A DNA stretch of 64,000 bases from Glacieibacterium sp965200405 (GTDB taxonomy: Bacteria; Pseudomonadota; Alphaproteobacteria; Sphingomonadales; Sphingomonadaceae): assembly GCF_965200405.1 (NCBI RefSeq), contig NZ_OZ241356.1:2480001-2544000 (forward strand), given 5' to 3'. Position numbers and translations under genes: made by a program. Positions 1 through 9,207 of this stretch are shown here, in pieces (position 1 is the stretch's first letter; each line of letters opens with the position of its first letter). The notes under the pieces are model-generated. The model ran no database searches and was not told the origin of the DNA. It worked only from the letters and a program-made list of their open reading frames with translations.

Positions 1-2
1 GC

Positions 3-1367
3 GGCGACCTGACGATCCGCTACCGGGTGACCGTCACCAACACGCCGACGAATGGCGGCACCACCCCGATCAACCCGAGGCTGGACGGCAGCGGCTTCTC
101 CGCCATCGGCATGACGCTCCTGGCGGTGCCCGACCTGAAGACCCCTTACCGGATCCGCATCGTCTGGGATCTCGCGCGGATGGGGCCCGGTGCGACGGCG
201 GTGTCGAGCGCCGGTGACGGCAATGCGGAAATGCCCGCCGGGCCGCTGTCGCGATTGGGTTCGACCGCCTTCATGGCGGGCCGGCTGACGCGCGATCCGG
301 TGCCGGCGCAGGGCAAGTTCTCCGCTGCCTGGTCGGGCGATCCGGGGTTCGACCCGCACCCGCCGATGCAATGGGCGGGCGCGCTGCACAGCTACATGAC
401 CAAATTCTTCGCGACCCCCGACGACCCGGCCTACCGCGTCTTCATTCGCCGCAACGGCTTGAACAACCCGGGCGGCGGGGTCGCCTTTCCGAACTCGTTC
501 TTCGCCACCTATGGCCCTGGCGTCACCGGCGAGAACATGAAGCAGATCCTCGGCCACGAGATGACGCACACCTTCACGATGAACGGCCTCGGCAATTGGT
601 ACGACGAGGGCGACGCGGTCTTCTACCAGGTCCGGCTGCCGTGGCTCGCCGGCATGACCTCGACCGAGACCTATCTGCGCGACATCAACCTGACCGCCGC
701 GCGCTATTACACCAACGCCGAGATCGATGCGGCGGAAGAGCGGATCATCCCGAATTTCTTCACCAATACCTGGCTCAATACGCTGGGCTATGACCGCGGC
801 GCGCTTTATTTCGCGGTGCTCGACGGCAGGATCCGCCGCGCGTCGAGCGGCAGGCGCTCGGTCGACGACCTGGTCCGCGCCCTTGTCCATCTGAAGCGCA
901 GCGGCAAGGACATCACCGAATCCGACTGGCTCGACCTCGTCCGCCGGGAGATCGGCGAGGACGGCGTCACGGTCCATCGCGCGATGCTGTCTGGAGGCGT
1001 GGTCGTGCCTGAATCCGGCGATTATGGCCCGTGTTTCCGCCGGTACAGTACGAAGATCCGCCGCTACGAGATGGGTTTTACGGCCAAGGCCGGGCCCGAT
1101 GGCAGGAAGATCGTCTCCCTGCTGATCCCCGGCTCCGAAGCCGACCGCGCCGGCGTCCGCAACGGTGACATCGTCGTCCTCCCGGTCATCACCACCGAAG
1201 GCGTCAAGCGCGACCCGGCGGCAACGATGACCGTCGCCATCACGCGCGCCGACCGGACCTTCTCCCTGACCTTCCTGCCCCGCGGGGCCGCCTTCGATGC
1301 CTACCAGTGGCAACGCGTCCCCGAAGTCCCCGACAGCGCCTGCCGCCGCTTGGGAGCTGCTGCATGA
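3..1367 (+). CDS. M61-like metallopeptidase with PDZ domain (5' end outside window)
   Basis: The reading frame is open from base 3, so the gene begins upstream; the GTG at 27 is probably internal. An HEMTH zinc-binding motif (HExxH) lies at 555-569, followed about 10 residues on by YDEGDAVFYQ, the place where M61 glycyl-aminopeptidase-like enzymes carry their third ligand region. The last ~110 residues form a PDZ-like domain (motif SLLIPGSEADRAGVRNGDIV), the usual C-terminal partner in this family. These enzymes are normally exported and cleave peptides, but the N-terminus needed to show a signal peptide is missing. The stop overlaps the start of the next gene as ATGA, which suggests translational coupling. 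The exact substrate cannot be told. Confidence 0.8.
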   Translation, partial: GDLTIRYRVTVTNTPTNGGTTPINPRLDGSGFSAIGMTLLAVPDLKTPYRIRIVWDLARMGPGATAVSSAGDGNAEMPAGPLSRLGSTAFMAGRLTRDPVPAQGKFSAAWSGDPGFDPHPPMQWAGALHSYMTKFFATPDDPAYRVFIRRNGLNNPGGGVAFPNSFFATYGPGVTGENMKQILGHEMTHTFTMNGLGNWYDEGDAVFYQVRLPWLAGMTSTETYLRDINLTAARYYTNAEIDAAEERIIPNFFTNTWLNTLGYDRGALYFAVLDGRIRRASSGRRSVDDLVRALVHLKRSGKDITESDWLDLVRREIGEDGVTVHRAMLSGGVVVPESGDYGPCFRRYSTKIRRYEMGFTAKAGPDGRKIVSLLIPGSEADRAGVRNGDIVVLPVITTEGVKRDPAATMTVAITRADRTFSLTFLPRGAAFDAYQWQRVPEVPDSACRRLGAAA

Positions 1368-2746
1368 CAAGGCTTCGCCAGTTGGGCATCACCATCGCCG
1401 CGCTCTGCCTCGGCAGCGTTGCCCTCGCCCAGGGTCCGAACCTTCGCGAGATCCTGCAGACCCCCGCGAAGCCGGCCAGCCTGAAGGGCGCGTTCAGTCT
1501 CGTATCGGTCGGCGACCTCATGCTCGCACGCCCGCGATCCCAGACGCCGGATCCTGAATATCAGAAGGTGCTGGCGATCCTGCGCGGCGGCGACGTGGCA
1601 ATCGCCAACCAGGAGGGCATCGCCTTCGACTTGAAGACACTCCGGGGCGGTGCCCACGGACCCGGCGGCCTGTTGTACGAACCGACCATGGCACGCGATT
1701 ACAAGGCGATGGGCATCGACATGGTCTCGGTCGCCAACAACCACGCCACCGACTTCGGCGAGGACGGCCTGCTCGAAAGCCTGCGGTTGCTCGACGAAGC
1801 AGGCATCGTCCACGCCGGTGGCGGTCGCAGCCTGCAGGACGCCCGACGCGCTGCCTTTTACGAAACGCCCAAGGGACGCGTCGCGCTCGTATCGACCGCC
1901 TCGACATTCAAGGCTTATGCGAGCGCCAACGACGCCACCGCCGAATTCAAGCCGGCCGCGGGGATCAGCACCCTGCGCACCCGCACCATCAACCTCGTCA
2001 CCACACCCCAGTTCGACATGGTCCGCAAGCTGGCAACCGAGCTGGCCTCGCCGTTGAAGCCAGCCCCCTTGGCCGATGCCAGGCAGATCGTCTTCGATGA
2101 CCAGATCTACCGGCTCGCCGACAGGACCGGCCTGCAATACGACATGGACCTGTACGACCATGCCGCGCTGCTCAAGGCGGTGCACGATGCCAAGGCGCAG
2201 TCAGATCTCGTGGTCTTTCACATTCACGCCCATGAAACGCCGACCGGCGTCGACGACGATACCCCGGCGCCACCCGATTTCCTAATCAGGCTTTTCCACG
2301 ATGCTGTAGATGCCGGTGCGGACGTCATCATGGGTGGCGGCCCGCACTCGTTGCGCGGCATCGAGATCTACAAGGGCAAGCCGGTTTTCTACGGGCTCGG
2401 CATGTTCTATTTCAAACCCGCGCTGATGGGGACGCCCGACAGCCTCTTCCAGGGATTTTCGGACGAGGGCTATCCGCCCGAACCGGACCCGCGACCGACC
2501 AACCCGCCGGGCTGGTATGACAGCGTCATGGCAATCACCGATTTCGACGGCGCCAAGGCGCTCCGGGTGCGGCTTTATCCGATCGACCTCGCCAATCGAG
2601 ACGATCCCAACAGCCGCGGCCTGCCTCATCTGGCAACCGGGAACCGGGCTTCGGAGATACTGGAACGACTCCAGCGCGATTCCCGCCAGTTCGGTACCAA
2701 TATTATGATCGATCGGGAGGTCGGCGTAATTCGTTTGCAGCATTGA
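1364..2746 (+). CDS. CapA-family (poly-gamma-glutamate/capsule type) exported metallophosphatase-like protein
   Basis: 460 residues. The start was chosen at the ATG of the ATGA overlap with the upstream peptidase; it gives a clean signal peptide (MTRLRQLGITIAALCLGSVALA). Family motifs are visible in order: SVGDLMLARP near the N-terminus, IANQEG, SVANNHATDFGEDGL, HIHAHE, and GADVIMGGGPHSLRGIEIY followed by YGLGMFYF. These match the CapA/PgsA fold, a calcineurin-like phosphoesterase relative found with poly-gamma-glutamate export but also widespread as a stand-alone protein. No capB or capC-like gene is nearby, so polyglutamate synthesis is not supported. It is likely periplasmic and co-transcribed with the peptidase. 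Confidence 0.85.
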   Translation: MTRLRQLGITIAALCLGSVALAQGPNLREILQTPAKPASLKGAFSLVSVGDLMLARPRSQTPDPEYQKVLAILRGGDVAIANQEGIAFDLKTLRGGAHGPGGLLYEPTMARDYKAMGIDMVSVANNHATDFGEDGLLESLRLLDEAGIVHAGGGRSLQDARRAAFYETPKGRVALVSTASTFKAYASANDATAEFKPAAGISTLRTRTINLVTTPQFDMVRKLATELASPLKPAPLADARQIVFDDQIYRLADRTGLQYDMDLYDHAALLKAVHDAKAQSDLVVFHIHAHETPTGVDDDTPAPPDFLIRLFHDAVDAGADVIMGGGPHSLRGIEIYKGKPVFYGLGMFYFKPALMGTPDSLFQGFSDEGYPPEPDPRPTNPPGWYDSVMAITDFDGAKALRVRLYPIDLANRDDPNSRGLPHLATGNRASEILERLQRDSRQFGTNIMIDREVGVIRLQH

Positions 2747-2756
2747 AAAGGGACAT

Positions 2757-2794
2757 CAACTGCAAGGCGATAGGCAAGGTGCGAAGCGCAGTTG
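2757..2794 (+). terminator. Weak hairpin after the CapA-family gene
   Basis: The 7-base arms CAACTGC (2757-2763) and GCAGTTG (2788-2794) can pair, and a short T-containing run (GTTGTTTGG) follows. It lies 10 bases after the stop codon at 2746. The loop is long (24 bases), so this is a tentative terminator. Confidence 0.3.
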
Positions 2795-2996
2795 TTTGGT
2801 CATTGAACGACGAAACTTAGCTAGAAGCGCTATTGGCCAACGACGGTTCGGCTGCATTATCAACCACGGCTCAGCAGCTGGCGCAGGACAGCCGCTGGTC
2901 CATCCCCACGCGCACCGATGCCTGCGGCTTCCGCGCTCGATACCCGGTGCGGCCCGGGCGCCGCTTCGCATCAGGCATCGCGCGTGGTTCGCTCGA

Positions 2997-3224
2997 TCAA
3001 GCGTCTTCCAGCACCCGCTCGGGTAACCGCACGCTCGGCCGCGGGGTCGCGACCGGCAGCAGGCAGTCCGGCAGCGGCTTGGGCCGTGGCATCTCAGGCG
3101 GCGGTGGTTCGTCGCCGCCCCGTGGTTGCGTCGTGCCGAGCCGGCGCAGGTCTCGCAACGCCAGCGCGATCGGCACGCCGTGCGTGACGGCAAAGCTCAG
3201 CAGGATAAACGAAGTCCCTGTCAT
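2997..3224 (-). CDS. Small membrane-anchored proline-rich protein, unrecognised
   Basis: 75 residues starting MTGTSFILLSFAVTHGVPIA. The reverse-strand ATG at 3224 has GGAG about 8 bases upstream. Residues 3-21 form a hydrophobic segment, followed by basic residues (LRDLRRL) and a proline-rich tail (GGDEPPPPEMPRPKPLP). This layout suggests one membrane span with a cytoplasmic tail. Without this gene there would be a 660-base gap between the CapA gene and the psiE-like gene. No function is recognised; the call rests on the ribosome binding site and on composition. Confidence 0.5.
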   Translation of the reverse strand: MTGTSFILLSFAVTHGVPIALALRDLRRLGTTQPRGGDEPPPPEMPRPKPLPDCLLPVATPRPSVRLPERVLEDA

Positions 3225-3408
3225 TCCCGGTCTCCGGCACGAGTGCGAGACAGGCCATGGTCCTCGACGGTCACGGCCGGCATCGCGGCAATCTCCAGCT
3301 CGATCGCATCGGCAGTGTCGAGCAACCGATGCGCGTTCGCCCATCATAGCAGGTTGCGATCGTTCACAAAACTGGAACAGTAGCGCCAGATAATCGCTGA
3401 AACGGTCG

Positions 3409-3813
3409 ATGGCACACGACGATCTTCCATTACCCTCCGGCCCGCCCGCGGACACGGCGACGAAGCGCGCATTCGGCTTGATCGAGCATGTTTTTCTGAT
3501 CGTCGTCACAGCTATGACGATTGCCGCTGCAGCAACCGAGGTGTGGCGGGTGCTGCAAGCTCAGACCGTCAACCTCGCCGATATCCTGCTCATGTTTCTC
3601 TACACCGAAGTCGTTGGCATGATCGCCGTGTTCTACACTGGCCGGGGATCGCCGTTCGTCTATCCGATATTCATCGCGATTACCGCACTGTCGCGTTTGA
3701 TCGTGCTCCAGGGCAAAGCCATGGCGCCGGAAAACATCGTCTTCGAAGCGGGCGCCATTCTGCTGCTGGCGGTGGCGGCGATGATCATCTTGCGGACGAC
3801 GCACCGCCAGTAG
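3409..3813 (+). CDS. PsiE-family (phosphate-starvation-inducible) membrane protein
   Basis: 134 residues with about four hydrophobic segments (roughly 24-44, 56-77, 84-101 and 110-129). The pattern LADILLMFLYTEVVGMIAVF followed by PIFIAITALSRLIV matches the PsiE domain, a four-helix membrane protein family named for an E. coli phosphate-starvation gene of unknown molecular role. No strong ribosome binding site is seen before the ATG, and no PhoB box is obvious. The gene stands alone on the plus strand, followed 115 bases later by the glycosidase gene. Confidence 0.75.
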   Translation: MAHDDLPLPSGPPADTATKRAFGLIEHVFLIVVTAMTIAAAATEVWRVLQAQTVNLADILLMFLYTEVVGMIAVFYTGRGSPFVYPIFIAITALSRLIVLQGKAMAPENIVFEAGAILLLAVAAMIILRTTHRQ

Positions 3814-3927
3814 CGACAGGCATCGACCCGGCTTCCGGCCCATCGAGGCCGCGCCATGGTCACGCCCGTCGCCGGCTTGAAATGCTGGCCGGCGTGCGTC
3901 GCGGATCGGGTCGCTTCGCCGCTGGAC

Positions 3928-6264
3928 ATGCGCGTCCGGTGTCCGCTACCGCAAAGCATGCGGCTGCCGGTTCTCATCGCCCTCGCTTTCCACGCACCGA
4001 CACTGGCGCAGACGGTCGCTGCCCCGTTCGACGTCGTCGATCCGATGATCGGGACCGGCGGGCAGGGACACACCTTTCCCGGTGCGACGGCGCCGTTCGG
4101 CATGGTCCAGCTGTCACCCGATACCGACACCCGGTGCCAGCTGCGCGACTGCTACAGCCACGCCGCCGGTTATCGTTATGAAGACCCGACCATACAGGGT
4201 TTCAGCCACACGCACTTTTCCGGTGCGGGCCACAGCGACCTGGGCGACGTGCTGGTCATGCCCCAGGCCGGCGCCACAGTCAGCCTCGACCCGGGCGATC
4301 CCGAACGGCCCGGCTCGGGCTATCGCTCGCGCTTCGAACACGCCAGCGAGACCGCGCATCCCGGCTATTACGCCGTCACCCTCGCCGAAAGCGGTATTCG
4401 TGCCGAACTGACCGCCGGCACGCGCGTCGGCGTCCACCGCTATGGCTTTCCGGCCGGCCAGGCGGCGCATCTGGTCGTCGACCTGCGCTCGTCCCTCTAC
4501 GACTATCCGGGCAAGGTCCTGTGGTCGGGATTGCACCTTCGCACCGACGGCACGGTCACCGGCTTCCGCGAAACCCGCGGCTGGGCGCCAGGCCGCAAGC
4601 TGTTCTTCGCCATGCGCTTCTCGGCGCCGCTGACCGGTCACGCGTTCGTCGACCGCGAGACCGGCATTGCCTACAAGGGCTTCCAGGGGCCCGGCCGCGG
4701 CAGCGACGACCTCGCGGAGAAGCTGGGCAGGGCGCTCGAGGCACGTCTGGATTTCGGTGTCCTGAACCGGCCGCTCGAGGTCAAGGTCGCGCTGTCCGGG
4801 GTCGACGAAGCCGCGGCGGTGGCAAATCTCGAGGCGGAAGCCGGCGATTTCGATGCGATCCGGGCCCTGACGACGGCGGCGTGGATGTCGGCACTCGGTG
4901 CTGTCGAGATCGATGCGGCGGCGCCGATGCGGACCAGCGTCTATACCGCGCTCTATCATGCGCTGCTTGCGCCGAGCGTCTGGGGGGATGCCGACGGGCG
5001 CTACCGCGGCGTCGACGACCAGGTTCACCAGGCCAAGGGCTACACGCCACGCTCGACGTTCTCGCTATGGGACACGTTCCGCGCCGAGCACCCACTGCTG
5101 ACGCTCGTCCAGCCCGAGCAGACCACGGCCGACGTGATCAATTCGCTCGTCGCCAGCCAGCAGCAGAGCCCGGATGGCATCCTGCCGGTGTGGCAGTTTG
5201 CGGGCCGCGAGACCTGGACGATGATCGGCTACCATGCGGTGCCGGTCATCGCCGACGCGTATCGCAAGGGCCTGCGCGGCTTCGACGCGAATGCGGCGCT
5301 GGCGGCGATGGTCGCGAGTGCCACCGCCGCCTCCTACGGTGGGCTCGGCGCCTATATGGCGCGGCGCTATGTGCCGATCGACATTGAGCCCGAGGCAGCC
5401 TCGAAGACTGTCGAATATGCTTACGACGACTGGACGATCGCGCAGATGGCCAGGGCCATGGGCCGCAGCGAGATCGCCGCTCGCTTCGACGAGCGCGCCG
5501 GCTATTGGCGCAACAGCTTCGACGCCAAGACGGGCTGGCTGCGCGCCAGGCTGTCGAGCGGCGCCTTTCGCACGCCGTTCGATCCGACCGCGATCAACTA
5601 CGGTGCCGACTACACCGAGGGCAACGCCTGGCAGTATAGCTGGTTCGTGCCGCAGGACGAGGCCGGACTGATCCGGTTGCTCGGCGGCGAAGCGAAGACC
5701 ATCGCCAAGCTCGACGCGATGTTCGAGTTCGACAATTCAAAACTCGACTACAGCCATGCCGAAGACATCGCCGGTTTGATCGGCCAGTATATCCACGGCA
5801 ACGAGCCCAGCCACCATGTCGCCTATCTGTACAATTTCGCCGGTGCACCGTGGCGGACGCAGCAGCGCCTCGGGCAGATCGTCGGGTCGCAGTACAAGCC
5901 GACGCCGGACGGGCTCGCCGGCAACGACGACCTGGGACAGATGTCGGCATGGCTGGTGTTCACTGCCATCGGCTTCTATCCGGTCGCACCCGGGTCGAAC
6001 GAGTATGTCATCGGCCGTCCGTTCGCCGACCGCGCCGTCCTCAACCTGCCGAACGGCAAGCGCTTCGTCGTTCGCGCCGACGGCCTGTCCGACGTCAACC
6101 AGTACATCACGGCGATCACGCTGAACGGCGTCGACCTGAAGCGCAGCTATATCACCGATCCGGAAATCCGTGCCGGCGGCGAACTTCATGTCACGATGGG
6201 ACCGCAGCCGAACCGGCAATGGGCCAGCAGTCGGGCGGCTCGACCATTTTCGATGTCCCGGTAG
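3928..6264 (+). CDS. GH92-family exported alpha-mannosidase-type glycosidase
   Basis: 778 residues from the ATG at 3928; an in-frame ATG at 3958 (MRLPVLIALAFHAPTLAQ) also gives a signal peptide, and the frame is open back to 3856. GH92 signatures are seen in order: DPMIGTGGQGHTFPGATAPF, GFSHTHFSGAGHSDLGDV, SLWDTFRAEHPL, YTEGNAWQYSWFVPQD, HGNEPSHHVAYLYNFAG and GNDDLGQMSAWLVFTAIGFY. GH92 enzymes are calcium-dependent exo-acting alpha-mannosidases. The family's usual length is about 750 residues, so this copy is complete. There is no TonB/SusC-like locus beside it, so the substrate (host or plant glycan, or self polysaccharide) is open. Confidence 0.92.
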   Translation: MRVRCPLPQSMRLPVLIALAFHAPTLAQTVAAPFDVVDPMIGTGGQGHTFPGATAPFGMVQLSPDTDTRCQLRDCYSHAAGYRYEDPTIQGFSHTHFSGAGHSDLGDVLVMPQAGATVSLDPGDPERPGSGYRSRFEHASETAHPGYYAVTLAESGIRAELTAGTRVGVHRYGFPAGQAAHLVVDLRSSLYDYPGKVLWSGLHLRTDGTVTGFRETRGWAPGRKLFFAMRFSAPLTGHAFVDRETGIAYKGFQGPGRGSDDLAEKLGRALEARLDFGVLNRPLEVKVALSGVDEAAAVANLEAEAGDFDAIRALTTAAWMSALGAVEIDAAAPMRTSVYTALYHALLAPSVWGDADGRYRGVDDQVHQAKGYTPRSTFSLWDTFRAEHPLLTLVQPEQTTADVINSLVASQQQSPDGILPVWQFAGRETWTMIGYHAVPVIADAYRKGLRGFDANAALAAMVASATAASYGGLGAYMARRYVPIDIEPEAASKTVEYAYDDWTIAQMARAMGRSEIAARFDERAGYWRNSFDAKTGWLRARLSSGAFRTPFDPTAINYGADYTEGNAWQYSWFVPQDEAGLIRLLGGEAKTIAKLDAMFEFDNSKLDYSHAEDIAGLIGQYIHGNEPSHHVAYLYNFAGAPWRTQQRLGQIVGSQYKPTPDGLAGNDDLGQMSAWLVFTAIGFYPVAPGSNEYVIGRPFADRAVLNLPNGKRFVVRADGLSDVNQYITAITLNGVDLKRSYITDPEIRAGGELHVTMGPQPNRQWASSRAARPFSMSR

Positions 6265-6435
6265 CGGGCATTCGGCTGCCGAACGCGTTGCGGGTGCGAA
6301 CCTGATAGATCCAGCGACTTTCGGAAAATACGGAGGTCGGCCGGGCCTCCGGCGCTGGCAACTTGCGCCTCGAGCGTCTAGAGTGCGGGCGACGATCGAC
6401 GTGCCCGACAGAGGCGCGCTGGCGGGGGGACGTTG

Positions 6436-7398
6436 ATGCGAAGATTGCGCCAATTGCTGATGATCGCCGGCGTGCTGGGACTGGCTGGCGGGGCGCTGGC
6501 GGCGGACGACGACATTTCCTGGGCGTTTCCCCGGACCGCGCCCGGCGGACCGCCCGGCGCGCGCGCCACCGACGTGCCGCTCAGCGTACCCGGCTCGACG
6601 CAGCATTTCTCGACGGTGCAGCTGCGCAACCGCTTCGAGGTTTCGGACTGGTTCCCGGCTTCGCATCCGGCGGCACCGGCGGCGGTGCTGCACGGTCATC
6701 CGCCCGGCACGATGGCCTGCGGCTTCTGCCACCTCCCCGACGGCGAGGGGCGGCCTGAGAACGCGCCGCTGGCCGGGCTGCCGGCGGCTTACATCCAGCG
6801 CCAGGTCCGCGACATCGCCAGCGGCGCGCGGCTGCCCCTCGACCCGAGCTGGGGCCCCACCACCGGCATGCAGCAGGTCGCCCGCGCCGCGACCCCCGCC
6901 GAAGTCGCCCAGGCCGCCGCTTATTTCTCGAAATTGAAATACCGCTCGCTGGTCCGCGTCGTCGAGGCGGCGCACCCGCCCGGCACGGTGCCCGACGCCT
7001 CGATCTACCGCCTGACCGGGGCCGCCGCATCGCCCGAGAAGACGCCGCGCATCATCGAGGCCGCCGACGACTTCGCCCGCTTCGAGCAGCGCGACGCCAG
7101 CGCCGGCTATGTCGCCTATGTCCCGGTCGGCGCGATCGCGCGGGGCAAGCTGCTCGCCACCACCGGCGGCCACGGAACGACGCAGCGCTGCAGCACCTGC
7201 CACGGCGGCAATTTGCAGGGCGGCCTCGGGCCACCGCTCGCCGGACGCTCGCCGAGCTATCTGTTCCGCCAGCTGTACGCCTTCCGCAGCGGTGCGCGGC
7301 ACGGCGCGGGCGGGGCGCCGATGAAGCCGGTGGTCGCACGCCTCGCTACCGCCGACATGGTCGACCTCGCGGCCTATGCGGGCAGCCTCAAGCCCTAG
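6436..7398 (+). CDS. Exported diheme cytochrome c
   Basis: 320 residues from the ATG at 6436, with GGGGGGA just upstream; a TTG at 6433 is in frame but less likely. A signal peptide (MRRLRQLLMIAGVLGLAGGALA) precedes two cytochrome c domains with heme-binding C95-GF-CH and C252-ST-CH. Both domains carry the LAG-x-P-x-Y-[IL]-x-RQ pattern typical of c4-like and dehydrogenase-associated cytochromes. A periplasmic electron carrier is expected. No dehydrogenase or oxidase gene is adjacent. The TAG stop overlaps the stop of the convergent gene by the four bases CTAG. Confidence 0.88.
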   Translation: MRRLRQLLMIAGVLGLAGGALAADDDISWAFPRTAPGGPPGARATDVPLSVPGSTQHFSTVQLRNRFEVSDWFPASHPAAPAAVLHGHPPGTMACGFCHLPDGEGRPENAPLAGLPAAYIQRQVRDIASGARLPLDPSWGPTTGMQQVARAATPAEVAQAAAYFSKLKYRSLVRVVEAAHPPGTVPDASIYRLTGAAASPEKTPRIIEAADDFARFEQRDASAGYVAYVPVGAIARGKLLATTGGHGTTQRCSTCHGGNLQGGLGPPLAGRSPSYLFRQLYAFRSGARHGAGGAPMKPVVARLATADMVDLAAYAGSLKP

Positions 7399-7721
7399 GG
7401 ATTGCGCGACAGATGCGCCGCGATCTCGTCGAAGAACCGTTCGAGGTGGTGGATGACGTTGAGCTTGAACTCGTAGTTCACCTCGGGTGACGAGGTCTCG
7501 ATGATCGTCGATTCGTCGACCTTCTCGGAATAGGCCTTGGCCAGCTCCTGGATATAGTCGGGGGACAGCTTGATCTCGCCCAGCTTGTCGAGGATGCGGA
7601 GCTGGGTCAGGGTCAGCTGACCGACCATCATCTCCAGCGCGGTGATGCGCGCCACGGTGACGACGGGATCGAGCACGACCTCGCCCTCCGCCTCGAAATC
7701 GTCCTCGGGCTGATCGTCCAT
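7395..7721 (-). CDS. Acidic conserved-type hypothetical protein
   Basis: 108 residues from the ATG at 7721. A GTG at 7730 overlaps the upstream stop as GTGA and is an alternative start that would favour translational coupling. The protein is acidic (DDQPEDDFEAEGEV near the start), without membrane segments, and predicted helical in two blocks (around TALEMMVGQLTLTQLRILDK and LNVIHHLERFFDEIAAHL). I recognise no family. It is the second gene of a two-gene unit with the DUF1232 protein. Its stop codon overlaps the cytochrome c stop. Confidence 0.7.
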   Translation of the reverse strand: MDDQPEDDFEAEGEVVLDPVVTVARITALEMMVGQLTLTQLRILDKLGEIKLSPDYIQELAKAYSEKVDESTIIETSSPEVNYEFKLNVIHHLERFFDEIAAHLSRNP

Positions 7722-7726
7722 ATCGT

Positions 7727-8107
7727 TCACCAACTCATGAAACCGGCGACCTGCCAGCCGATCGCCAGGGCCAGCGCCAGCCACAGCAGCACGACGCACG
7801 CCGCGCCGACATGGCTACGCGGACGGTCGGCCGCCAGCGTCGCTTCGGCGCGCGCCTGCGCCATTACCGCGTCGGGCACCATCCGCACGAACAGCCAGAT
7901 CCCCGCCGGCACGATCAGCAGGTCGTCGAGCAGCCCGAGCACCGGCACGAAATCCGGGATCAGGTCAATCGGCGACAGCGCATAGCCCGCCACCACGATG
8001 CCCAGCGCCTTGGCCGCCAGCGGCGTGCGCGGGTCGCGGGCGGCCAGCCACATGGCATGGACGTCGCGCAACAGGTCGTGCGCCCAGCGGCGGAACTTGG
8101 TCAGCAT
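7727..8107 (-). CDS. DUF1232 / YkvA-family membrane protein
   Basis: 126 residues. The hallmark motif YALSPIDLIPDFVPVLGLLD lies at about residues 42-61, with adjoining hydrophobic stretches, and a C-terminal span (VVLLWLALALAIGWQVAGF) at about 105-123. Members of DUF1232 are small membrane proteins of unknown biochemical role. The gene ends GTGA/ATGA-close to the downstream acidic gene, which suggests an operon of two. Confidence 0.85.
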   Translation of the reverse strand: MLTKFRRWAHDLLRDVHAMWLAARDPRTPLAAKALGIVVAGYALSPIDLIPDFVPVLGLLDDLLIVPAGIWLFVRMVPDAVMAQARAEATLAADRPRSHVGAACVVLLWLALALAIGWQVAGFMSW

Positions 8108-8154
8108 CCGCAGGAGCCTAGCCGCTCGGCCGCGCCGCCGCTACAGGCTGGCGC

Positions 8155-9135
8155 ATGACCCGCTCCCTCACCGCGCGCATCGAGCGCTACCCCGTCCGCG
8201 GCAGCTTCGTCATCGCGCGCGGCGCCAAGACACATGTCGATGTCGTCGTCGCGGAGATCGTCGACGGCGCGCTGCGGGGCCGGGGGGAGGGCACCGCGAT
8301 CTACTACCGCGGCGAGAGCGCCGACACCGTGCTCGCCCAGATCGAGCGCCAGGCCGACGCCATCGCCGCGGGCGCCGCGCGCGCCGACCTGCTCACCCTG
8401 ATGCCGCACGGCGCGGCGCGCAACGCGGTCGACGCGGCGCTTTGGGACCTGGAAGCCAAGGCCAGCGGCATCCCCGTGTGGCAGGCGCTCGACCTGCCGC
8501 GTCCGCAGCCGATGCTCACCGCCTATACCATCAGCCTCGGCGAGCCCGGCGCGATGGAGGTCGCCGCCCGCGCCGCCTCGGGCCATGAACTGCTCAAGCT
8601 CAAGCTGTCGGGGGAGGGCGACCTCGACCGCGTCGCCGCCGTCCGCCGGGGCGCCCCCGACGCGCGGCTGATCGTCGACGCCAACGAGGCCTGGGGCGGT
8701 CAGGACATCGAGCGCCTGGCGCACGCCCTCGACAAATACCGCGTCGAGCTGATCGAGCAGCCGGTGCCGGCGGGCGAGGACCACCTCCTCGACACCGTCA
8801 ACTCGCCGATCCCGCTGTGCGCCGACGAAAGCTGCCACGACCGCGCCAGCCTGGGCACGCTGATCGGACGCTACCGCTTCATCAACATCAAGCTCGACAA
8901 GGCCGGCGGGCTGACCGAGGCGCACGCCTTGGTCCACGCCGCCCGGCTGCGCGGCATGGGCCTGATGACCGGCTGCATGTTGTCGACCTCGCTCGGCATC
9001 GCGCCGGCCTTTTACATCGGCATGCAGAGCCAGTTCGCCGACCTCGACGGGCCGTTGCTGATCGAGGATCGCGACGGCGGCATGCGCTTCCAGGGCTCCG
9101 ACGTCTGGCCGCCCGAACCGGCATTGTGGGGCTAG
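8155..9135 (+). CDS. Dipeptide epimerase (L-Ala-D/L-Glu epimerase type), enolase superfamily
   Basis: 326 residues. The enolase-superfamily catalytic set is visible: the KxK motif at K148/K150, metal ligands D175 (in DANEAW), E201 (in IEQP) and D224 (in ADES), and the second-side lysine in INIKLDKAGG (K246 or K249). This order matches muropeptide dipeptide epimerases, which interconvert L-Ala-D-Glu and L-Ala-L-Glu during murein recycling in the cytoplasm. The final specificity cannot be fixed from motifs alone. It stands as a single gene on the plus strand, divergent from the DUF1232 unit. Confidence 0.85.
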   Translation: MTRSLTARIERYPVRGSFVIARGAKTHVDVVVAEIVDGALRGRGEGTAIYYRGESADTVLAQIERQADAIAAGAARADLLTLMPHGAARNAVDAALWDLEAKASGIPVWQALDLPRPQPMLTAYTISLGEPGAMEVAARAASGHELLKLKLSGEGDLDRVAAVRRGAPDARLIVDANEAWGGQDIERLAHALDKYRVELIEQPVPAGEDHLLDTVNSPIPLCADESCHDRASLGTLIGRYRFINIKLDKAGGLTEAHALVHAARLRGMGLMTGCMLSTSLGIAPAFYIGMQSQFADLDGPLLIEDRDGGMRFQGSDVWPPEPALWG

Positions 9136-9207
9136 AAGCGACGCCGGCTTGCCCCCGAACCGCGCTGCCGCTCGTTCATTCCGCGCACAACAACCGGAGT
9201 TTATCGA

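Noticed and set aside
2833..3393. A 186-codon plus-strand frame and a 145-codon minus-strand frame (2756-3193) in the gap after the CapA gene
   Set aside because: Arginine/serine-rich composition with no recognised domain; the small reverse ORF at 2997-3224 explains part of the gap better.
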